Shown: positions 45,188 through 55,275 of the stretch, one piece after another
Numbering within the stretch: the stretch's first letter is position 1
Layout of the letters: each line of letters starts with the position of its first letter
Origin: Bifidobacterium coryneforme
Lineage (GTDB): Bacteria > Actinomycetota > Actinomycetes > Actinomycetales > Bifidobacteriaceae
Assembly (NCBI RefSeq): GCF_000737865.1
Contig: NZ_CP007287.1
Location: forward strand, 311,648-375,647
Reading direction: 5' to 3'
Length of the DNA stretch: 64,000 nucleotides
The notes under the pieces: model-generated
Database searches by the model: none
Told to the model about the DNA's origin: nothing
Seen by the model: only the letters and a program-made list of their open reading frames with translations
Translations under genes and position numbers: made by a program

Positions 45188-46810
45188 CTATTGGTTCAGG
45201 TGCCAGGTGGGTCCGTCGGGGGTGTCGACGATGGCGATACCGGCCTCTTCAAGTTCGTTTCTGATCTGGTCGGCCTGGTTGAAATCCTTGGCCTTGCGGG
45301 CCTCGGCCCTCTGGTCGAGTCGAGTGCGGATCAGGGCGTCCAGAGCCTGCTGCATGGGTTCGTCGTCCCGATTCGGGCCTGCCTGGTCGCTCCACTGGTC
45401 CGCCAGGGGGTCCAGGCCGAAAACGTCCAGCATGGCCCGCACCTGAAGGAGGGTGACCCTGAGGTCTTCCAGGGCCTCGTCGCGCTCCGGCCCTGCCGTG
45501 GAGCGGTTCCTATCCAGGTCATCCATGGACGAGTTGGCCGAGCGGATGGTCGAGAAGATGGCGGCCAGGGCGGCAGAGGCGTTGATGTCTTCGTTCATGG
45601 CCCGGGTGAAGTCGGCGGGCAACCCATCCGCACCCAGGGTCTCGACCTGGTCGCGCGAGGGTTGCCCGCCCAGGATTGCACCGGCGCGCTCTATGAAGTT
45701 GGCGATTCGCCCGTAGGCACCCTGGGCCTCGTGGAGGGTCTGGTCCGACCACTCCAGCATGGAACGGTACTGGACCGATATCAGGGCGTAGCGGACCACC
45801 CAGGCCGGGTATGCGGACAGGACCTGGTCCACGGAGAGCCCGTTGCCCAGGGACTTGCTCATCTTCTCACCCTTCTGGGTCACCCAGGCGGTGTGCATCC
45901 AGCGATGTGCGAAGCCCCAGCCAGCGGCGTGGGACTGGGCCATTTCGTTCTCGTGGTGGGGGAAGCGCAGATCGAGCCCACCTCCATGTATGTCGAAGTC
46001 GGCTCCCAGATAGCGATGGCTCATGGCCGAGCACTCCAGGTGCCAGCCCGGTCTGCCCGTGCCGAAGGGGGTCTTCCATCGGGCCGTGGACGGATCGGTG
46101 GGTTTCGGAGCCTTCCAGAGGGCGAAATCGCGGGGGTTGCGCTTGCCTGCCTCGCCCTGGTCGGCGGGGTTGTAAGGGTCGTCCCGCCCGTCGGCATCCA
46201 CGCTGGGCCCCATCCGGTCGGCGATGGCGGCCTGCTCATCTGCGGCCTGGGTGCCGGTCTGCTGGTGGGTCAGCTCCCCGTAGTCAGGCCAGGAGGGCAC
46301 GTCGAAGTAGACGTTGCCCGAAGGGTTCCCCTCGGCGTCGGGTACCACATAGGCATGGCCCCGGTCGATGATGCGCTGGACCAGATCGATCATGTCGGTG
46401 ATGTGCCCGGTGGCCCGTGGCTCGTAAGTGGGGGGGAGGGCGCCCAGGGCCTCATATGCCCTGCTGAACTCCCGCTCGTAGATGTAGGCCCGCTCCCACC
46501 AGCGCTGACCGGCAGCCGAGGCCTTATCAAGAATCTTGTCGTCGATATCGGTCACATTGCGCACCAGGGTCACCTGGTAGCCCAGGCGCATCAGCCAGCG
46601 GCGAATCAGGTCGAAGGCCAGGGTGGTGCGGATATGGCCGATATGGGGTGAGGATTGGACCGTGGCCCCACAGACGTAGATGCCGACCCTGCCTTCTTCT
46701 ATCGGATGGAAGGGGGTCACCTGATGGGTGGCCGTGTCATAGAGACGCAGATCGGCGGCCGCAAGGCTGACGGAATGCTTGTCATTTTGCGGATGTGAGC
46801 TCTTGTCCAT
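45188..46810 (-). CDS. cysS: Cysteinyl-tRNA synthetase
   Basis: A 540-residue class I synthetase. [19 protein letters not shown] near residue 45 holds the zinc cysteine and the HIGH motif; [16 protein letters not shown] and KMSKSLGN (near 320) follow. The frame stays open upstream to 47722 over the opposite-strand amidotransferase gene, but ATG 46810 matches the family start. Some N-terminal residues (about 1-20) are variable. It starts 22 bp after the LacI gene on the same strand. A mycothiol ligase (MshC) is unlikely given the full-length anticodon-binding end. Confidence 0.94.
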   Translation of the reverse strand: MDKSSHPQNDKHSVSLAAADLRLYDTATHQVTPFHPIEEGRVGIYVCGATVQSSPHIGHIRTTLAFDLIRRWLMRLGYQVTLVRNVTDIDDKILDKASAAGQRWWERAYIYEREFSRAYEALGALPPTYEPRATGHITDMIDLVQRIIDRGHAYVVPDAEGNPSGNVYFDVPSWPDYGELTHQQTGTQAADEQAAIADRMGPSVDADGRDDPYNPADQGEAGKRNPRDFALWKAPKPTDPSTARWKTPFGTGRPGWHLECSAMSHRYLGADFDIHGGGLDLRFPHHENEMAQSHAAGWGFAHRWMHTAWVTQKGEKMSKSLGNGLSVDQVLSAYPAWVVRYALISVQYRSMLEWSDQTLHEAQGAYGRIANFIERAGAILGGQPSRDQVETLGADGLPADFTRAMNEDINASAALAAIFSTIRSANSSMDDLDRNRSTAGPERDEALEDLRVTLLQVRAMLDVFGLDPLADQWSDQAGPNRDDEPMQQALDALIRTRLDQRAEARKAKDFNQADQIRNELEEAGIAIVDTPDGPTWHLNQ

Positions 46811-46969
46811 AAGCCAGAGCCTATCAAGGCTTGTTGACCGGTGCAGCGTTTCGCGAACGCCTTGCCGAACCCTTTCGAATGCCTGGTTCAGCCCGGCCGG
46901 CAACACCTCCTGATCGGTGGGTCGGAAGGGCTGCAGGCTTCCGGTAGGCAGGTGTGCAAGAATGGAGTC

Positions 46970-47695
46970 ATGGCTAAACCAAGTGTGCTTGTACTGCAGC
47001 ATGTGGATTGGGAACGGCCGGGTCGCATTCTTGAAAATCTGCAGGACTGCGGGCTGGAGACGAGGATTCTCAACATCGTTGATGAGAAGAAGCCCGAACT
47101 GCCCCACTTCAAAGACCTTGCGGGTGTGGTCATCATGGGGGGACCCATGTCGGCCGATGATTACGAACACCACCCCGGGCTCAAGGCGGAGACCAAACTC
47201 GCCAGGGCCGCGGTCGGTGCCAACAAGCCCTTCCTGGGGATCTGCCTGGGTCATCAGATTCTGGCCAGGGCCCTGGGGGGCGACCTGATCAAAAACAAGC
47301 AACCGGAGCATGGCATGGCCCCCATACGCTGGGTGGGGAATGACGATGATGTTTCCATGTGGAGCAAGCGCACCGATGTCCTTCATTGGCATGGTGACCA
47401 GGTCTCCCTGCCGCCCCAAGCAAAGCTCCTGGCGCGCTCCAGATACACCGAGGTCCAGGCCTTCCGGTTCGGTTCCGGGCTCGGACTCCAGTTCCACCTT
47501 GAGGTGACAGCCCCGCTCTTCGACGAGTGGATGGACGTGCCCCAGATGACCGACGGGTTCAAAAAGTCGCAGATTGCCCAGATGCGGGAGGACTTCCAGC
47601 GAAGTCTGCCGCAGATGCAGCCCCTGGCGGATTCGATTTTCTCGGCCTTCGCTGCCCGTTGCCAGACCAATGCGGCTGCCCTGGAGTCCGCCTGA
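46970..47695 (+). CDS. Class I glutamine amidotransferase (GMP synthase-like)
   Basis: A 241-residue stand-alone GATase domain. The catalytic triad is visible: Cys92 (GICLGHQ), His176 and Glu178 (QFHLE). The oxyanion-side motif MGGPMSADDY is near 51. It resembles stand-alone GMP-synthase-like amidotransferases of Actinobacteria, some of which are gamma-glutamyl hydrolases. ATG 46970 follows ATGGAGTC; earlier in-frame codons to 46841 lack a site. It is divergent from cysS. The physiological acceptor is unknown. Confidence 0.86.
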   Translation: MAKPSVLVLQHVDWERPGRILENLQDCGLETRILNIVDEKKPELPHFKDLAGVVIMGGPMSADDYEHHPGLKAETKLARAAVGANKPFLGICLGHQILARALGGDLIKNKQPEHGMAPIRWVGNDDDVSMWSKRTDVLHWHGDQVSLPPQAKLLARSRYTEVQAFRFGSGLGLQFHLEVTAPLFDEWMDVPQMTDGFKKSQIAQMREDFQRSLPQMQPLADSIFSAFAARCQTNAAALESA

Positions 47696-47786
47696 GTCCA
47701 TCCACGCGGTGAGATGAGCCACTGCTCGGTCTGCGCCTGCCGGTGAGTGGTTCCCCGAACTGCCGGGTGGCGGGGAGTTGCTGCGG

Positions 47787-49799
47787 TTACTCCAGTTCTT
47801 CCCCGATTGCCAGCCATTCCTCTTCCAGCTCGTCGGATTGGCTGGACAGGTCCTTGAGCTTGGCGTTCAGGTCGTTCAGCCCCTCGTAGTCGCTGGGATC
47901 ATGCTCAGCCATGTCCGCTTCGACCTTCTTGCGCTGGTCTGCCAGCTTGGCCAGCTTGCGCTCTATCGCCGCGGCCTGCTTGGCCAGGTTACGCTTGGCG
48001 ATGCGCTCGGCCTTGGCCTGGGCCGGATCGGGGCTGTCGGCAGGGGCACCCGCCCCGGCTTCCGTGTGGGGTTGGTGGTCCTGACTCGGGTTTGCGCCGG
48101 CCTGCAGGCGGCCGGATTCGATCATGTCCAGGTAGTCCTGGACCCCGCCGGGCAGGTGCACCACCTTGCCTCCCACCAGGGCGAACTGCTGGTCGGTCAC
48201 CCGTTCAAGCAGATAACGGTCGTGCGAGACCACAATCAGGGTTCCGGGCCAGGAGTCCAGCAGGTCCTCCATCACGGCAAGCATGTCGGTGTCCAGGTCG
48301 TTGCCGGGCTCATCCATGATGAGAACGTTGGGCTCCTCCAGGAGTATCAGGAGGAGCTGCATGCGTCGTTTCTGGCCGCCCGAAAGGTCCTGTATCCGGG
48401 TCATCAGCTGGGCGCTCTCGAAGCCCAGCCGCTCCATGAGCTGCCCGGGGGTCACCTCCTTGCCTTCGACCATGTAGGAGGGCTTGTAACGGCTCAGGAC
48501 CTCCTTGATTCGGTACTTGCCGAGCTTCTCCAACTCATCCAGACGTTGGGTCAGGACCGCGGACTTGACGGTCTTCCCGATGTTGACGTGACCGGCCGTG
48601 GGGTCGGTCCGCCCGTCTATCAACCCCAGGAGGGTGGACTTGCCCGCTCCATTGGCGCCGACTATGCCGAACCTGTCCCCGGGGCCAATCAGCCAGGTCA
48701 CGTCGTCCAGCACCATGTGGCCGCTGATGGTCCTCGACCGGGCCGCAGCCGTACCGTCCGGTGCGGAATCGTCGGGGTCCTCGGCAACCGTGACCGAGCC
48801 CATCAGCGGCTTCTCGGCGAAGGGGGAGGGGACGGCGTTGATTCGGCCCTCCGCAGGCACGCCCTCGTCCGTCCTGTCGCCGCTCTCATGAGTCGCCGCA
48901 CCGTCCGGGTATATCTTGGTCACATCGATAAGGTCGACCACCTGCTTGCCCAGGCGGGATGTGGCCATCCTTTTCAACTCCAGGGTGTTGCGCATGGGGG
49001 GCACGTCGGCTATCAGCTCGCGGGCAGCCTTGACGTGGAACTTCTGCTTGGTGGCTCGGGCCCGGGCTCCACGGGTCAGCCATGCCAGCTCCTTGCGGGC
49101 CAGGTTGCGACGTTTGGTTTCCGCCAGATCGGCCTGGCGCTCGCGCTCCACCCGTTGCAGCATGTATGCGCTGTACCCGCCCTCGAAGGGGTCGATGACA
49201 CCGTCATGCACCTCCCACATCGAGGAGCAGACCTCGTCCAGGAACCACCGGTCGTGGGTGACCAGGAGCAGGGCGCCGGAGTTCTTGGCCCACCGGTTCT
49301 TCAGGTGCTCGGCCAGCCAGTGGATGGTGACCATGTCGAGGTGATTGGTCGGCTCGTCCAGGGCCAGGATGTCCCAGTCCTTGAGCAGGAGCCTGGCCAG
49401 GTCCGCCCTGCGGCGCTGGCCGCCCGAGAGGGTGCCCACCTTGGCCTCCAGCTCCATGCCGCCCAGAAGGGACTCGACGATTTCACGCGACCTGGGGTCG
49501 GCGGCCCATTCATAGTCCTGGCGGTCCTCCAAGGCGGCCTTGCGGACCGTATCCTCGTCCTTCAGGGGGTCCCGCTGATCCAACATGCCAAAGGTCAGGC
49601 CATTGCGCATGGTCACCCGCCCCTGGTCGGGTTCCTGGGTACCGTTCAGGAGGTGAAGGAGCGTGGACTTTCCGTCCCCGTTCCGCCCCACGATGCCGAT
49701 TCGGTCACCCTCGAAGATGCCCTGGGTTACATCCGTAAAGATGGTTTTGGTTGCAAAGGACAGGGCTACGTGTTCCAGACCGAGATCATAGATGGGCAT
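47787..49799 (-). CDS. ABC-F family ATPase (Uup-like)
   Basis: A 670-residue protein with two ATPase domains and no membrane span. The first Walker A is GRNGDGKSTLL near 40 with LSGGQRRRADLARLLL near 124; the second is GANGAGKSTLL near 382 with LSGGQKRRMQLLLILL near 478. An inter-domain linker with a polar insert (about 270-345) and a C-terminal coiled coil (about 580-670) fit the Uup type. ABC-F proteins act on ribosomes or, for Uup, DNA transposition and translation stress. It is not a transporter. Confidence 0.9.
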   Translation of the reverse strand: MPIYDLGLEHVALSFATKTIFTDVTQGIFEGDRIGIVGRNGDGKSTLLHLLNGTQEPDQGRVTMRNGLTFGMLDQRDPLKDEDTVRKAALEDRQDYEWAADPRSREIVESLLGGMELEAKVGTLSGGQRRRADLARLLLKDWDILALDEPTNHLDMVTIHWLAEHLKNRWAKNSGALLLVTHDRWFLDEVCSSMWEVHDGVIDPFEGGYSAYMLQRVERERQADLAETKRRNLARKELAWLTRGARARATKQKFHVKAARELIADVPPMRNTLELKRMATSRLGKQVVDLIDVTKIYPDGAATHESGDRTDEGVPAEGRINAVPSPFAEKPLMGSVTVAEDPDDSAPDGTAAARSRTISGHMVLDDVTWLIGPGDRFGIVGANGAGKSTLLGLIDGRTDPTAGHVNIGKTVKSAVLTQRLDELEKLGKYRIKEVLSRYKPSYMVEGKEVTPGQLMERLGFESAQLMTRIQDLSGGQKRRMQLLLILLEEPNVLIMDEPGNDLDTDMLAVMEDLLDSWPGTLIVVSHDRYLLERVTDQQFALVGGKVVHLPGGVQDYLDMIESGRLQAGANPSQDHQPHTEAGAGAPADSPDPAQAKAERIAKRNLAKQAAAIERKLAKLADQRKKVEADMAEHDPSDYEGLNDLNAKLKDLSSQSDELEEEWLAIGEELE

Positions 49800-49875
49800 G
49801 ATTCCCCAATCTACCGCCAGCCTTGGATGGGTGGGGCGGCAGAGGAATCATGTGAAGCCGCTGTGGGCCGGGGCA

Positions 49876-50430
49876 TCAACGGTCGGTGATCTGGGATCCC
49901 AGGACCTTTTCGCTCAGGGCTTTGGGGCCCCGGGTCACGGCGACGGCCCCGGAGCGGACCAGCTCGACGATGCCGAAGGGCTTGAGGAGCTTGAGGAGCG
50001 CTTCGAGCTTCCCATCTGCTCCGGTGGCCTCGATGGTCAGGGATTCCGGGTGGACGTCGACCACGCGCACGCGGAAGAGGTTGACGATTTCGAGTACATC
50101 GGACCTGTTGTGCTCGTTGGCTTTGACCTTGATCAGAATGAGCTCGCGCTCCACGGCCTCATCACCCTTGAGCTCGACGATTTTGAGTACGTGCAGGAGC
50201 TTGTTGAGCTGTTTGATGATCTGCTCCAGGGGCACGGCTTCCACATCCGCCGTGACCGTGATGCGCGATATGTCGTCACGCTCGGTCGAGGAGACCGACA
50301 GGGAGTTGATGTTGAAGGCACGCCGGGCGAAAAGGCCCGCGACCCTAGCGAGGACACCAGGGCGGTTTTCGACCAGGACGGAAAGGGTGTGACGCTCGGA
50401 GCCGGGCTTGGATGCTGGATAATTGGCCAT
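49876..50430 (-). CDS. ilvN: Acetolactate synthase small (regulatory) subunit
   Basis: A 184-residue regulatory subunit. The N-terminal ACT domain (HTLSVLVENRPGVLARVAGLFARRAFNINSL) binds valine and activates the catalytic subunit. It lies 16 bp after ilvB on the same strand, an operon. The length is slightly above the usual 160-170. Confidence 0.95.
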   Translation of the reverse strand: MANYPASKPGSERHTLSVLVENRPGVLARVAGLFARRAFNINSLSVSSTERDDISRITVTADVEAVPLEQIIKQLNKLLHVLKIVELKGDEAVERELILIKVKANEHNRSDVLEIVNLFRVRVVDVHPESLTIEATGADGKLEALLKLLKPFGIVELVRSGAVAVTRGPKALSEKVLGSQITDR

Positions 50431-50446
50431 GGTTTGCAGCCCTTCC

Positions 50447-52387
50447 TTACTTCTTCATGTGCCCGGCGGCATCGCTGGCCATGGCGGCCCGGTCGGCCCC
50501 GGTTTGCTCCCGGGGCTCCTGTTCCTCCTGCTCCGGTCTGATACCGGCCAGTGGTTGGATGCCCGGCTTGTAGATGATCGTGTCGTTGGAGGCCCCGGCC
50601 GGCACCATGGGCCAGACCATGGCATCCTTCCAGACCCGGAAGTCAATCAGGACCGGGCGGTCATTGACCTGGTTGGCCTGGTCGATGGCCTCTCGTGCCT
50701 CCTCCTCGGTGAAGGCGCGCAGCCCCAGGCACCCGTAAGCCTCGGCAAGCTTGACGAAGTCCGGGATTCCGGTGATACCGGACTCCTCGTCATCCCCGTC
50801 GTGGAGGTTGGTCTGGGAGTAGTGGCTGCTGTAGAAGAGGGTCTGCCACTGGCGGACCATGCCGTACACGGAGTTGTTGAGTATGGCGATCTTGATGGGC
50901 AACCCCATCTGACCTGCCGTGGCCAGCTCCTCCGAGGTCATCTGGAACGACCCGTCGCCGTCGATCAGCCAGACGGGGCGTGGGGCCTCATCGTCCTGGG
51001 TGCCGATGGCGGCTCCGATGGCTGCGGGCAGACCGTAGCCCATGGTGCCCAGGCCGGATGATGACACCCAGGACCTGGTCTGTTCGAAGTCGACGAATTG
51101 GCTGGCCCACATCTGGTGCTGACCCACGCCCGATACCCAGATCGTGGCCGGATCGGCCTTGTCGCTCAGGGTCTTCACCACCCACTGCGGGGCCAGGGAC
51201 CCGTCCGGGGTCTCCTCCCAGGTGGTCGGGTAGTCGTGGCGCCAGGAGTCGACCAGGTGCCACCAGGGTTTCAGGTCGGGGCGTCCCCAGGTCTTCTGTG
51301 CCTCCTCTATGGCGGGGATCAGGTCGTCGAGGACCTGACCCACATCGCCGACGATGGGGACATCAGCATGGCGGTTCTTGCCGATTTCAGCCGGGTCGAT
51401 GTCGATGTGGATCACCCGGGCCACTGGGGCGAAGTCCTCCAGGCTTCCGGTTACACGGTCGTCGAACCGTGCACCGATGGCGACCAGGAGATCGGAGTGC
51501 TGGATGGCCCCGTTGGCGGCCACCGTTCCATGCATGCCGGGCATGCCCAGAACGGCCTTGTCGGAGTCGGGGATGATTCCCCGCGCGGGCAGGGTGGTGA
51601 CCACGGGGGCGCCCGTGACCTGCACCAGTTTCTCCACCTGTTGACGGGCGTTGGACCGCATGGCCCCGCCTCCGAGATAGAGGACCGGGCGGTGGGACTG
51701 GGCAAAGAGCTTGGCGGCATCGGTGAGCACGTGCCCGTGGGCCTTGGTGACGGGATTGTACCCGGGGAGAATCATCTCCTGGGGCCAGGAGTAGACCATC
51801 TGCTCGTTCTGGGCGGTCTTGGTCAGGTCGACCAGGACCGGGCCCGGTCTGCCGGACTGGGCGATGTGGAAGGCCTCGGTCATGACCCGGGGGATGTCCT
51901 GTGCCTTGGTGACCAGGTAGGAGTGCTTGGCCACGGGGTAGGTGATGCCGACGATATCGGCCTCCTGGAAGGCGTCCGTGCCGATGGATGCCACACCCAC
52001 CTGGCCGGTGACCACCACCATGGGAACGGAGTCCATCATGGCATCGGCTATGGGGGTGACCATGTTGGTGGCCCCGGGCCCGGAGGTGACCAGGCAGACC
52101 CCGACCCGACCGGTGGAGACGGCGTACCCTTCGGCCACGTGCCCGGCCGCCTGCTCATGACGGACCAGGGTGAACCTGAATCCGACCGAATCATCGATGG
52201 CGTCGTAAGTGGGGAGGATGGCGCCTCCCGGAACCCCGAATACGTCTGTAACCCCCAGGTCCTCCAGAGAACGGATCAGGGCCTGCGCCCCGGTCATCGG
52301 TTCTCCTTGGGGGGTGATTCCCGCCTGGCCCCGGCCCTCATCCTTGGGAACCGAGCTGAACGCTTGCAGAGGTGTCGGCAGACTCAT
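50447..52387 (-). CDS. ilvB: Acetolactate synthase catalytic subunit
   Basis: A 646-residue thiamine-diphosphate enzyme, the first common step of valine, leucine and isoleucine synthesis. GGAILPTYDAI near 56 with the catalytic Glu (RHEQAAGHVAEGYA) and the cofactor motif WLIDGDGSFQMTSEELATA near 485 are clear. An N-terminal extension of about 30 residues precedes the domain. GAGAGGAAAAT precedes the ATG. With leuCD at 11-13 kb it shows branched-chain amino acid synthesis is intact in this organism, at least for these steps. Confidence 0.96.
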   Translation of the reverse strand: MSLPTPLQAFSSVPKDEGRGQAGITPQGEPMTGAQALIRSLEDLGVTDVFGVPGGAILPTYDAIDDSVGFRFTLVRHEQAAGHVAEGYAVSTGRVGVCLVTSGPGATNMVTPIADAMMDSVPMVVVTGQVGVASIGTDAFQEADIVGITYPVAKHSYLVTKAQDIPRVMTEAFHIAQSGRPGPVLVDLTKTAQNEQMVYSWPQEMILPGYNPVTKAHGHVLTDAAKLFAQSHRPVLYLGGGAMRSNARQQVEKLVQVTGAPVVTTLPARGIIPDSDKAVLGMPGMHGTVAANGAIQHSDLLVAIGARFDDRVTGSLEDFAPVARVIHIDIDPAEIGKNRHADVPIVGDVGQVLDDLIPAIEEAQKTWGRPDLKPWWHLVDSWRHDYPTTWEETPDGSLAPQWVVKTLSDKADPATIWVSGVGQHQMWASQFVDFEQTRSWVSSSGLGTMGYGLPAAIGAAIGTQDDEAPRPVWLIDGDGSFQMTSEELATAGQMGLPIKIAILNNSVYGMVRQWQTLFYSSHYSQTNLHDGDDEESGITGIPDFVKLAEAYGCLGLRAFTEEEAREAIDQANQVNDRPVLIDFRVWKDAMVWPMVPAGASNDTIIYKPGIQPLAGIRPEQEEQEPREQTGADRAAMASDAAGHMKK

Positions 52388-52595
52388 ATTTTCCTCTCAA
52401 CCTCTCGACTGCGCGACGACATGCGGTCGTGCGTCCCGAACGTGGCACCTATCGGGTCAGCAGCTCATATACGGCCAAAGCCGGCCCCGATAAGCCGGGA
52501 GTCCCTGCGGCTCGTGGCGCAGGCCCCGGTTATTTCTCACAGTCTATGCACAGGTTCGGCAGGGTCCCAATCCGGTATCGAATGACGGAACGACT
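52388..52595 (-). promoter_or_regulatory. ilvB leader region
   Basis: 208 bases between rnc and ilvB. I looked for a T-box (TGG-ACCGCG) and a branched-chain-rich leader peptide and saw neither. TAGACT on the minus strand just after rnc might be a -10 box. GC-rich inverted segments (CCGGGGC, GGCCGGC) could fold but show no clear terminator. Confidence 0.3.
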
Positions 52596-53426
52596 CTATT
52601 TTGCTTCCTCGGCCTGGAGGGAGGCCAGGACCTCCGGATCATCCAGGGCCTTCCACCCCTGGGCGGCGGCGGCCAGCTGGGCCTTGCGCTTGCTGCTGGC
52701 ATCGGCGGTGCCAATCACCGTGTCGCCGTCTCCCAGGGTCAGTCGCGCCGTGAAGACCTGTGCGAATTCCGGTCCGGAGACGGCCATGGCGTAGTGGGGG
52801 TCGCCGAGTCCTAGTCGGTGGGCCTTGACGGTGACGGAGGTCTTCCAGTCCAGGGCAGGGCCCTCCGTGGCCACCTCCTCCAGGGTGTCATCAAGGAGGG
52901 CGTGGACCGTGACGCGGGCCCCGTCGATTCCATGCTCCACGAAGACGGACCCAATCAGGGACTCGACCGTGTCGCACAGGATGGAGTCCTTGTCGGCCCC
53001 GCCGTTTTCGGCTTCGCCCCGCCCCAGAAGGATGTACGGCCCCAGGTGGAGTTTGGTCCGGGCGATGGCCGAGAGGGATTCCTCCGAAACGGCCTTGGCC
53101 CTCATCTTGGCCAGCTGACCCTCGCTCTGGTCGGGGTGTGCCTTGTAGAGGGTCTCGGTGGCCACCAGCTCCAGTACGGCGTCGCCCAGGAACTCCAGCC
53201 GTTCGTTGTTGGGCATGCCGGGGTGCTCATGCGCGAAGGACCGGTGCGTCAGCGCATGGATCAGAAGTTCGGGGGTCAGTTCGGCATGCAGGGCCGTGAA
53301 GAGTTCCCTGGCCGGCAGGTCCGCTTCCTGGGCGGTTTCCGCGGATACCCGTACCGTCGGGGCCTGGGTGGAACCCGGATTCCCGTCCTTGCCTGCAACC
53401 TTGTCTGTATCCCTATCCATGCTCAC
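52596..53426 (-). CDS. rnc: Ribonuclease III
   Basis: A 276-residue double-strand RNA endonuclease for rRNA and mRNA processing. The catalytic signature NERLEFLGDAVLEL is near residue 75, the second acidic cluster CDTVESLIGSVFVEHG near 150, and a dsRNA-binding domain occupies the C-terminal ~80 residues. GTG 53426 is preferred, with AAAGG seven bases upstream; ATG 53420 is possible. A hydrophilic N-terminal extension (~40 residues) is present. It follows rpmF, as in other Actinobacteria. Confidence 0.95.
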   Translation of the reverse strand: MSMDRDTDKVAGKDGNPGSTQAPTVRVSAETAQEADLPARELFTALHAELTPELLIHALTHRSFAHEHPGMPNNERLEFLGDAVLELVATETLYKAHPDQSEGQLAKMRAKAVSEESLSAIARTKLHLGPYILLGRGEAENGGADKDSILCDTVESLIGSVFVEHGIDGARVTVHALLDDTLEEVATEGPALDWKTSVTVKAHRLGLGDPHYAMAVSGPEFAQVFTARLTLGDGDTVIGTADASSKRKAQLAAAAQGWKALDDPEVLASLQAEEAK

Positions 53427-53480
53427 GACAGTGCCTTTCGGTCATATGGTCCCGATGTTGGTGATGGCTCCCATTATGCA

Positions 53481-53516
53481 GAGAACCCCCGCCACCCGTC
53501 GATGGCAGGGGTTCTC
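53481..53516 (-). terminator. Hairpin downstream of rpmF
   Basis: GAGAACCCC (53481-53489) pairs with GGGGTTCTC (53508-53516), with inner GCCA/TGGC pairing across a one-base mismatch. It lies 24 bases past the rpmF stop and before rnc. No T-run follows on the minus strand, so read-through into rnc is possible. Confidence 0.6.
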
Positions 53517-53539
53517 CCAATCAGTGCTGTGAACGGTGC

Positions 53540-53734
53540 TCACTTGCTGAACTGCGGGCGGATGGCATCGCGGTACATGCGTCCGCGGTACATGCCGCAG
53601 CTCGGGCATGCCATGTGAGGCAGGGCGGGGGCTCCGCAGTTGGTGCAGGTCACCGTGGCGGCGGCCTTGGTCTTCCAGTTGGCGCGACGCGAATGTGTGT
53701 TGGCGCGCGAGGTCTTGTACTTTGGCAGTGCCAT
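53540..53734 (-). CDS. rpmF: Ribosomal protein L32
   Basis: A 64-residue large-subunit protein. [20 protein letters not shown] is the conserved start, followed by a zinc-binding pair CTNC...CPSCG. It sits between DUF177 and rnc, its conserved place in Actinobacteria, but a promoter candidate directly upstream suggests independent expression too. Confidence 0.95.
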   Translation of the reverse strand: MALPKYKTSRANTHSRRANWKTKAAATVTCTNCGAPALPHMACPSCGMYRGRMYRDAIRPQFSK

Positions 53735-53777
53735 GTTTTCCTCTGTTTCGATCGAATCTAGAGCTTAAGCGTAGAGC

Positions 53778-53806
53778 AGTTTACCGCAACCCCGGGTCTT
53801 TGTCAC
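53778..53806 (-). promoter_or_regulatory. Candidate rpmF promoter
   Basis: On the minus strand GTGACA (-35, 53801-53806) and TAAACT (-10, 53778-53783) are 17 bp apart, about 40 bases before rpmF. Both match sigma-70-type boxes well, so rpmF likely has its own promoter after the DUF177 gene. Confidence 0.55.
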
Positions 53807-53839
53807 ACCGGGGCGGTGCGGAGAAGCGTCAGGTAAGGG

Positions 53840-54436
53840 TTATTCCCCGTTTTCCTGCTCCTCCAGTTGGTCCCTGAGGCCCCTGAGGGCGTCCCACCGG
53901 TCATCCAGCACCTCGTGGTGGTGGTCCGGGTGCTCATTCAGATCGACTCCGCACTGGGGGCAGAGTCCTCGGCAATCGGGCTTGCATACGGGTTGCAGGG
54001 GGAGTGCCTCGACCAGGTTGTCACGCAGGAGGGCCTCCAGGTCGGCGAAGGCCCCGCCTTCGCACAGCGGATAGGTGTCCCCGCCTTCCTCCTCGCCGGC
54101 GATGATCTCGACCTTGCCGTTGGTCTGGTCGGGTTCGGGTGTCTTGTAGGGGAAGAAGACCACGGGGTCCACCTCAAGGTCCCTGTCGATGGGCTTCAGG
54201 CACCGGGTGCACTCCGCTTGGAGGGGGGCGCTGACATGGGCGGTGAAGATCAACCCGTCCACCATGGATTCGAAGGATCCGGTGACGTGCACCGGGTCAC
54301 CCTCCTTGATGCCCACCACCTTGTCGCCGATGCCGGTAGGGGCGGGAAAATCCTGGTCGATCTGCTTGCTGCGCCCGGCCCTGGCGGCCACCTGGGCCAC
54401 CGAAACGGCCCAGGGCGAATCCTCGGGTCTGCTCAT
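53840..54436 (-). CDS. DUF177/YceD-family protein
   Basis: A 198-residue YceD/DUF177 protein. Two cysteine sets, CTRC near residue 75 and CKPDCRGLCPQC near 160, are typical. Members are found beside rpmF in most bacteria, and in plants the relative is needed for 23S rRNA accumulation. ATG 54436 with AGGAAG six bases before sets the start; longer in-frame starts to 54517 are rejected. It follows the SepIVA-like gene on the same strand. Confidence 0.87.
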   Translation of the reverse strand: MSRPEDSPWAVSVAQVAARAGRSKQIDQDFPAPTGIGDKVVGIKEGDPVHVTGSFESMVDGLIFTAHVSAPLQAECTRCLKPIDRDLEVDPVVFFPYKTPEPDQTNGKVEIIAGEEEGGDTYPLCEGGAFADLEALLRDNLVEALPLQPVCKPDCRGLCPQCGVDLNEHPDHHHEVLDDRWDALRGLRDQLEEQENGE

Positions 54437-54522
54437 CCCTTGCTTCCTTTTCCTATGCTCCGACGTGGCTCGCCGGGTCTCTTCCATGGCCTGGCCGGTA
54501 TGCGGCCCTTGGCCCACGGTCC

Positions 54523-55275
54523 CTACTGCTGGTCGGGGTTCCCGCCCATGGTACGCGCGGCATCCTGCTCACGCTCGTGGAGAACCTCCAGCCCAACCCG
54601 CACATCCTGGCTGACCCTGTCGAGTTGGGTGCCGAGCTCCTGCATGACCTGGGAGGCGTACCCGTTGGCCCCCTGGACCAGCTTGTCCGCCTGGGCCTGG
54701 GCCTGGTCGATGATGACCTGGGCCTTCTGCTGGGCTATGGCCACCACGTTCTCCTGGCCGGCAAGGAACTGGGCCTGTTCCCCGGCCTCCTTGATGATCT
54801 CGGACGAACGGCTCTGAGCCGCCGAGATGGTGGCGTTGGCCTGGGTCTGCGCCGAATTCAGACGGCGCTCTGCCTCCCTCATCAGGGCGGAGGCCCGCTC
54901 CAACTGGACCGGGAGCATCTTCTTGAGCTCGTTCAGGTCATTGACGAGCTCCTCCCTGTCCACCTTGACCATGCCCGGGGTGAGCAGGGGGGCCTTTGCC
55001 TCGTCCAGCATGATCTGGACCCGGTCGATGATGTCGTAGACGGTTGTGAATTCGGCGCGGGGTTCGCTCGCCTGGTCCTCGCGCAGGTCGGGCAGGTCAT
55101 CCACGTTCATGCTCTGCTGAGACTGGTTCATCCAGGTGGAATCGTCGATGGGCTGGGCGCTTTGACCGGTCTGGTCGCTCGGGTCGGTCTGGTCGCCGCC
55201 GCGGAAGGCGAAGGTGCCTTCCGCCCGGTCGGGGCCGGTGCCCTCGCTTCCAAGCATGTCTGTATCCTCAACCAT
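54523..55275 (-). CDS. DivIVA-like coiled-coil protein (SepIVA type)
   Basis: A 250-residue soluble protein. The first ~75 residues are polar and disordered; the rest is helical and coiled-coil-rich with many Gln, Ala and Glu ([28 protein letters not shown]). In mycobacteria the gene at this place (next to DUF177 and rnc) is SepIVA, a DivIVA-domain septation factor, so a role in cell division or polar growth is likely. The ATG overlaps the coaD stop by eight bases. The assignment rests on context and coiled-coil pattern. Confidence 0.72.
   Translation of the reverse strand: MVEDTDMLGSEGTGPDRAEGTFAFRGGDQTDPSDQTGQSAQPIDDSTWMNQSQQSMNVDDLPDLREDQASEPRAEFTTVYDIIDRVQIMLDEAKAPLLTPGMVKVDREELVNDLNELKKMLPVQLERASALMREAERRLNSAQTQANATISAAQSRSSEIIKEAGEQAQFLAGQENVVAIAQQKAQVIIDQAQAQADKLVQGANGYASQVMQELGTQLDRVSQDVRVGLEVLHEREQDAARTMGGNPDQQ

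Noticed and set aside
46811-47722. Upstream extension of the cysS frame to 844 codons
   Set aside because: It runs antisense across the amidotransferase gene, which has an intact catalytic triad; cysteinyl-tRNA synthetases start at the 46810 ATG.
52388-52595. T-box or attenuator before ilvB
   Set aside because: No T-box core, no leader peptide rich in Leu/Ile/Val and no T-run hairpin could be found by eye.
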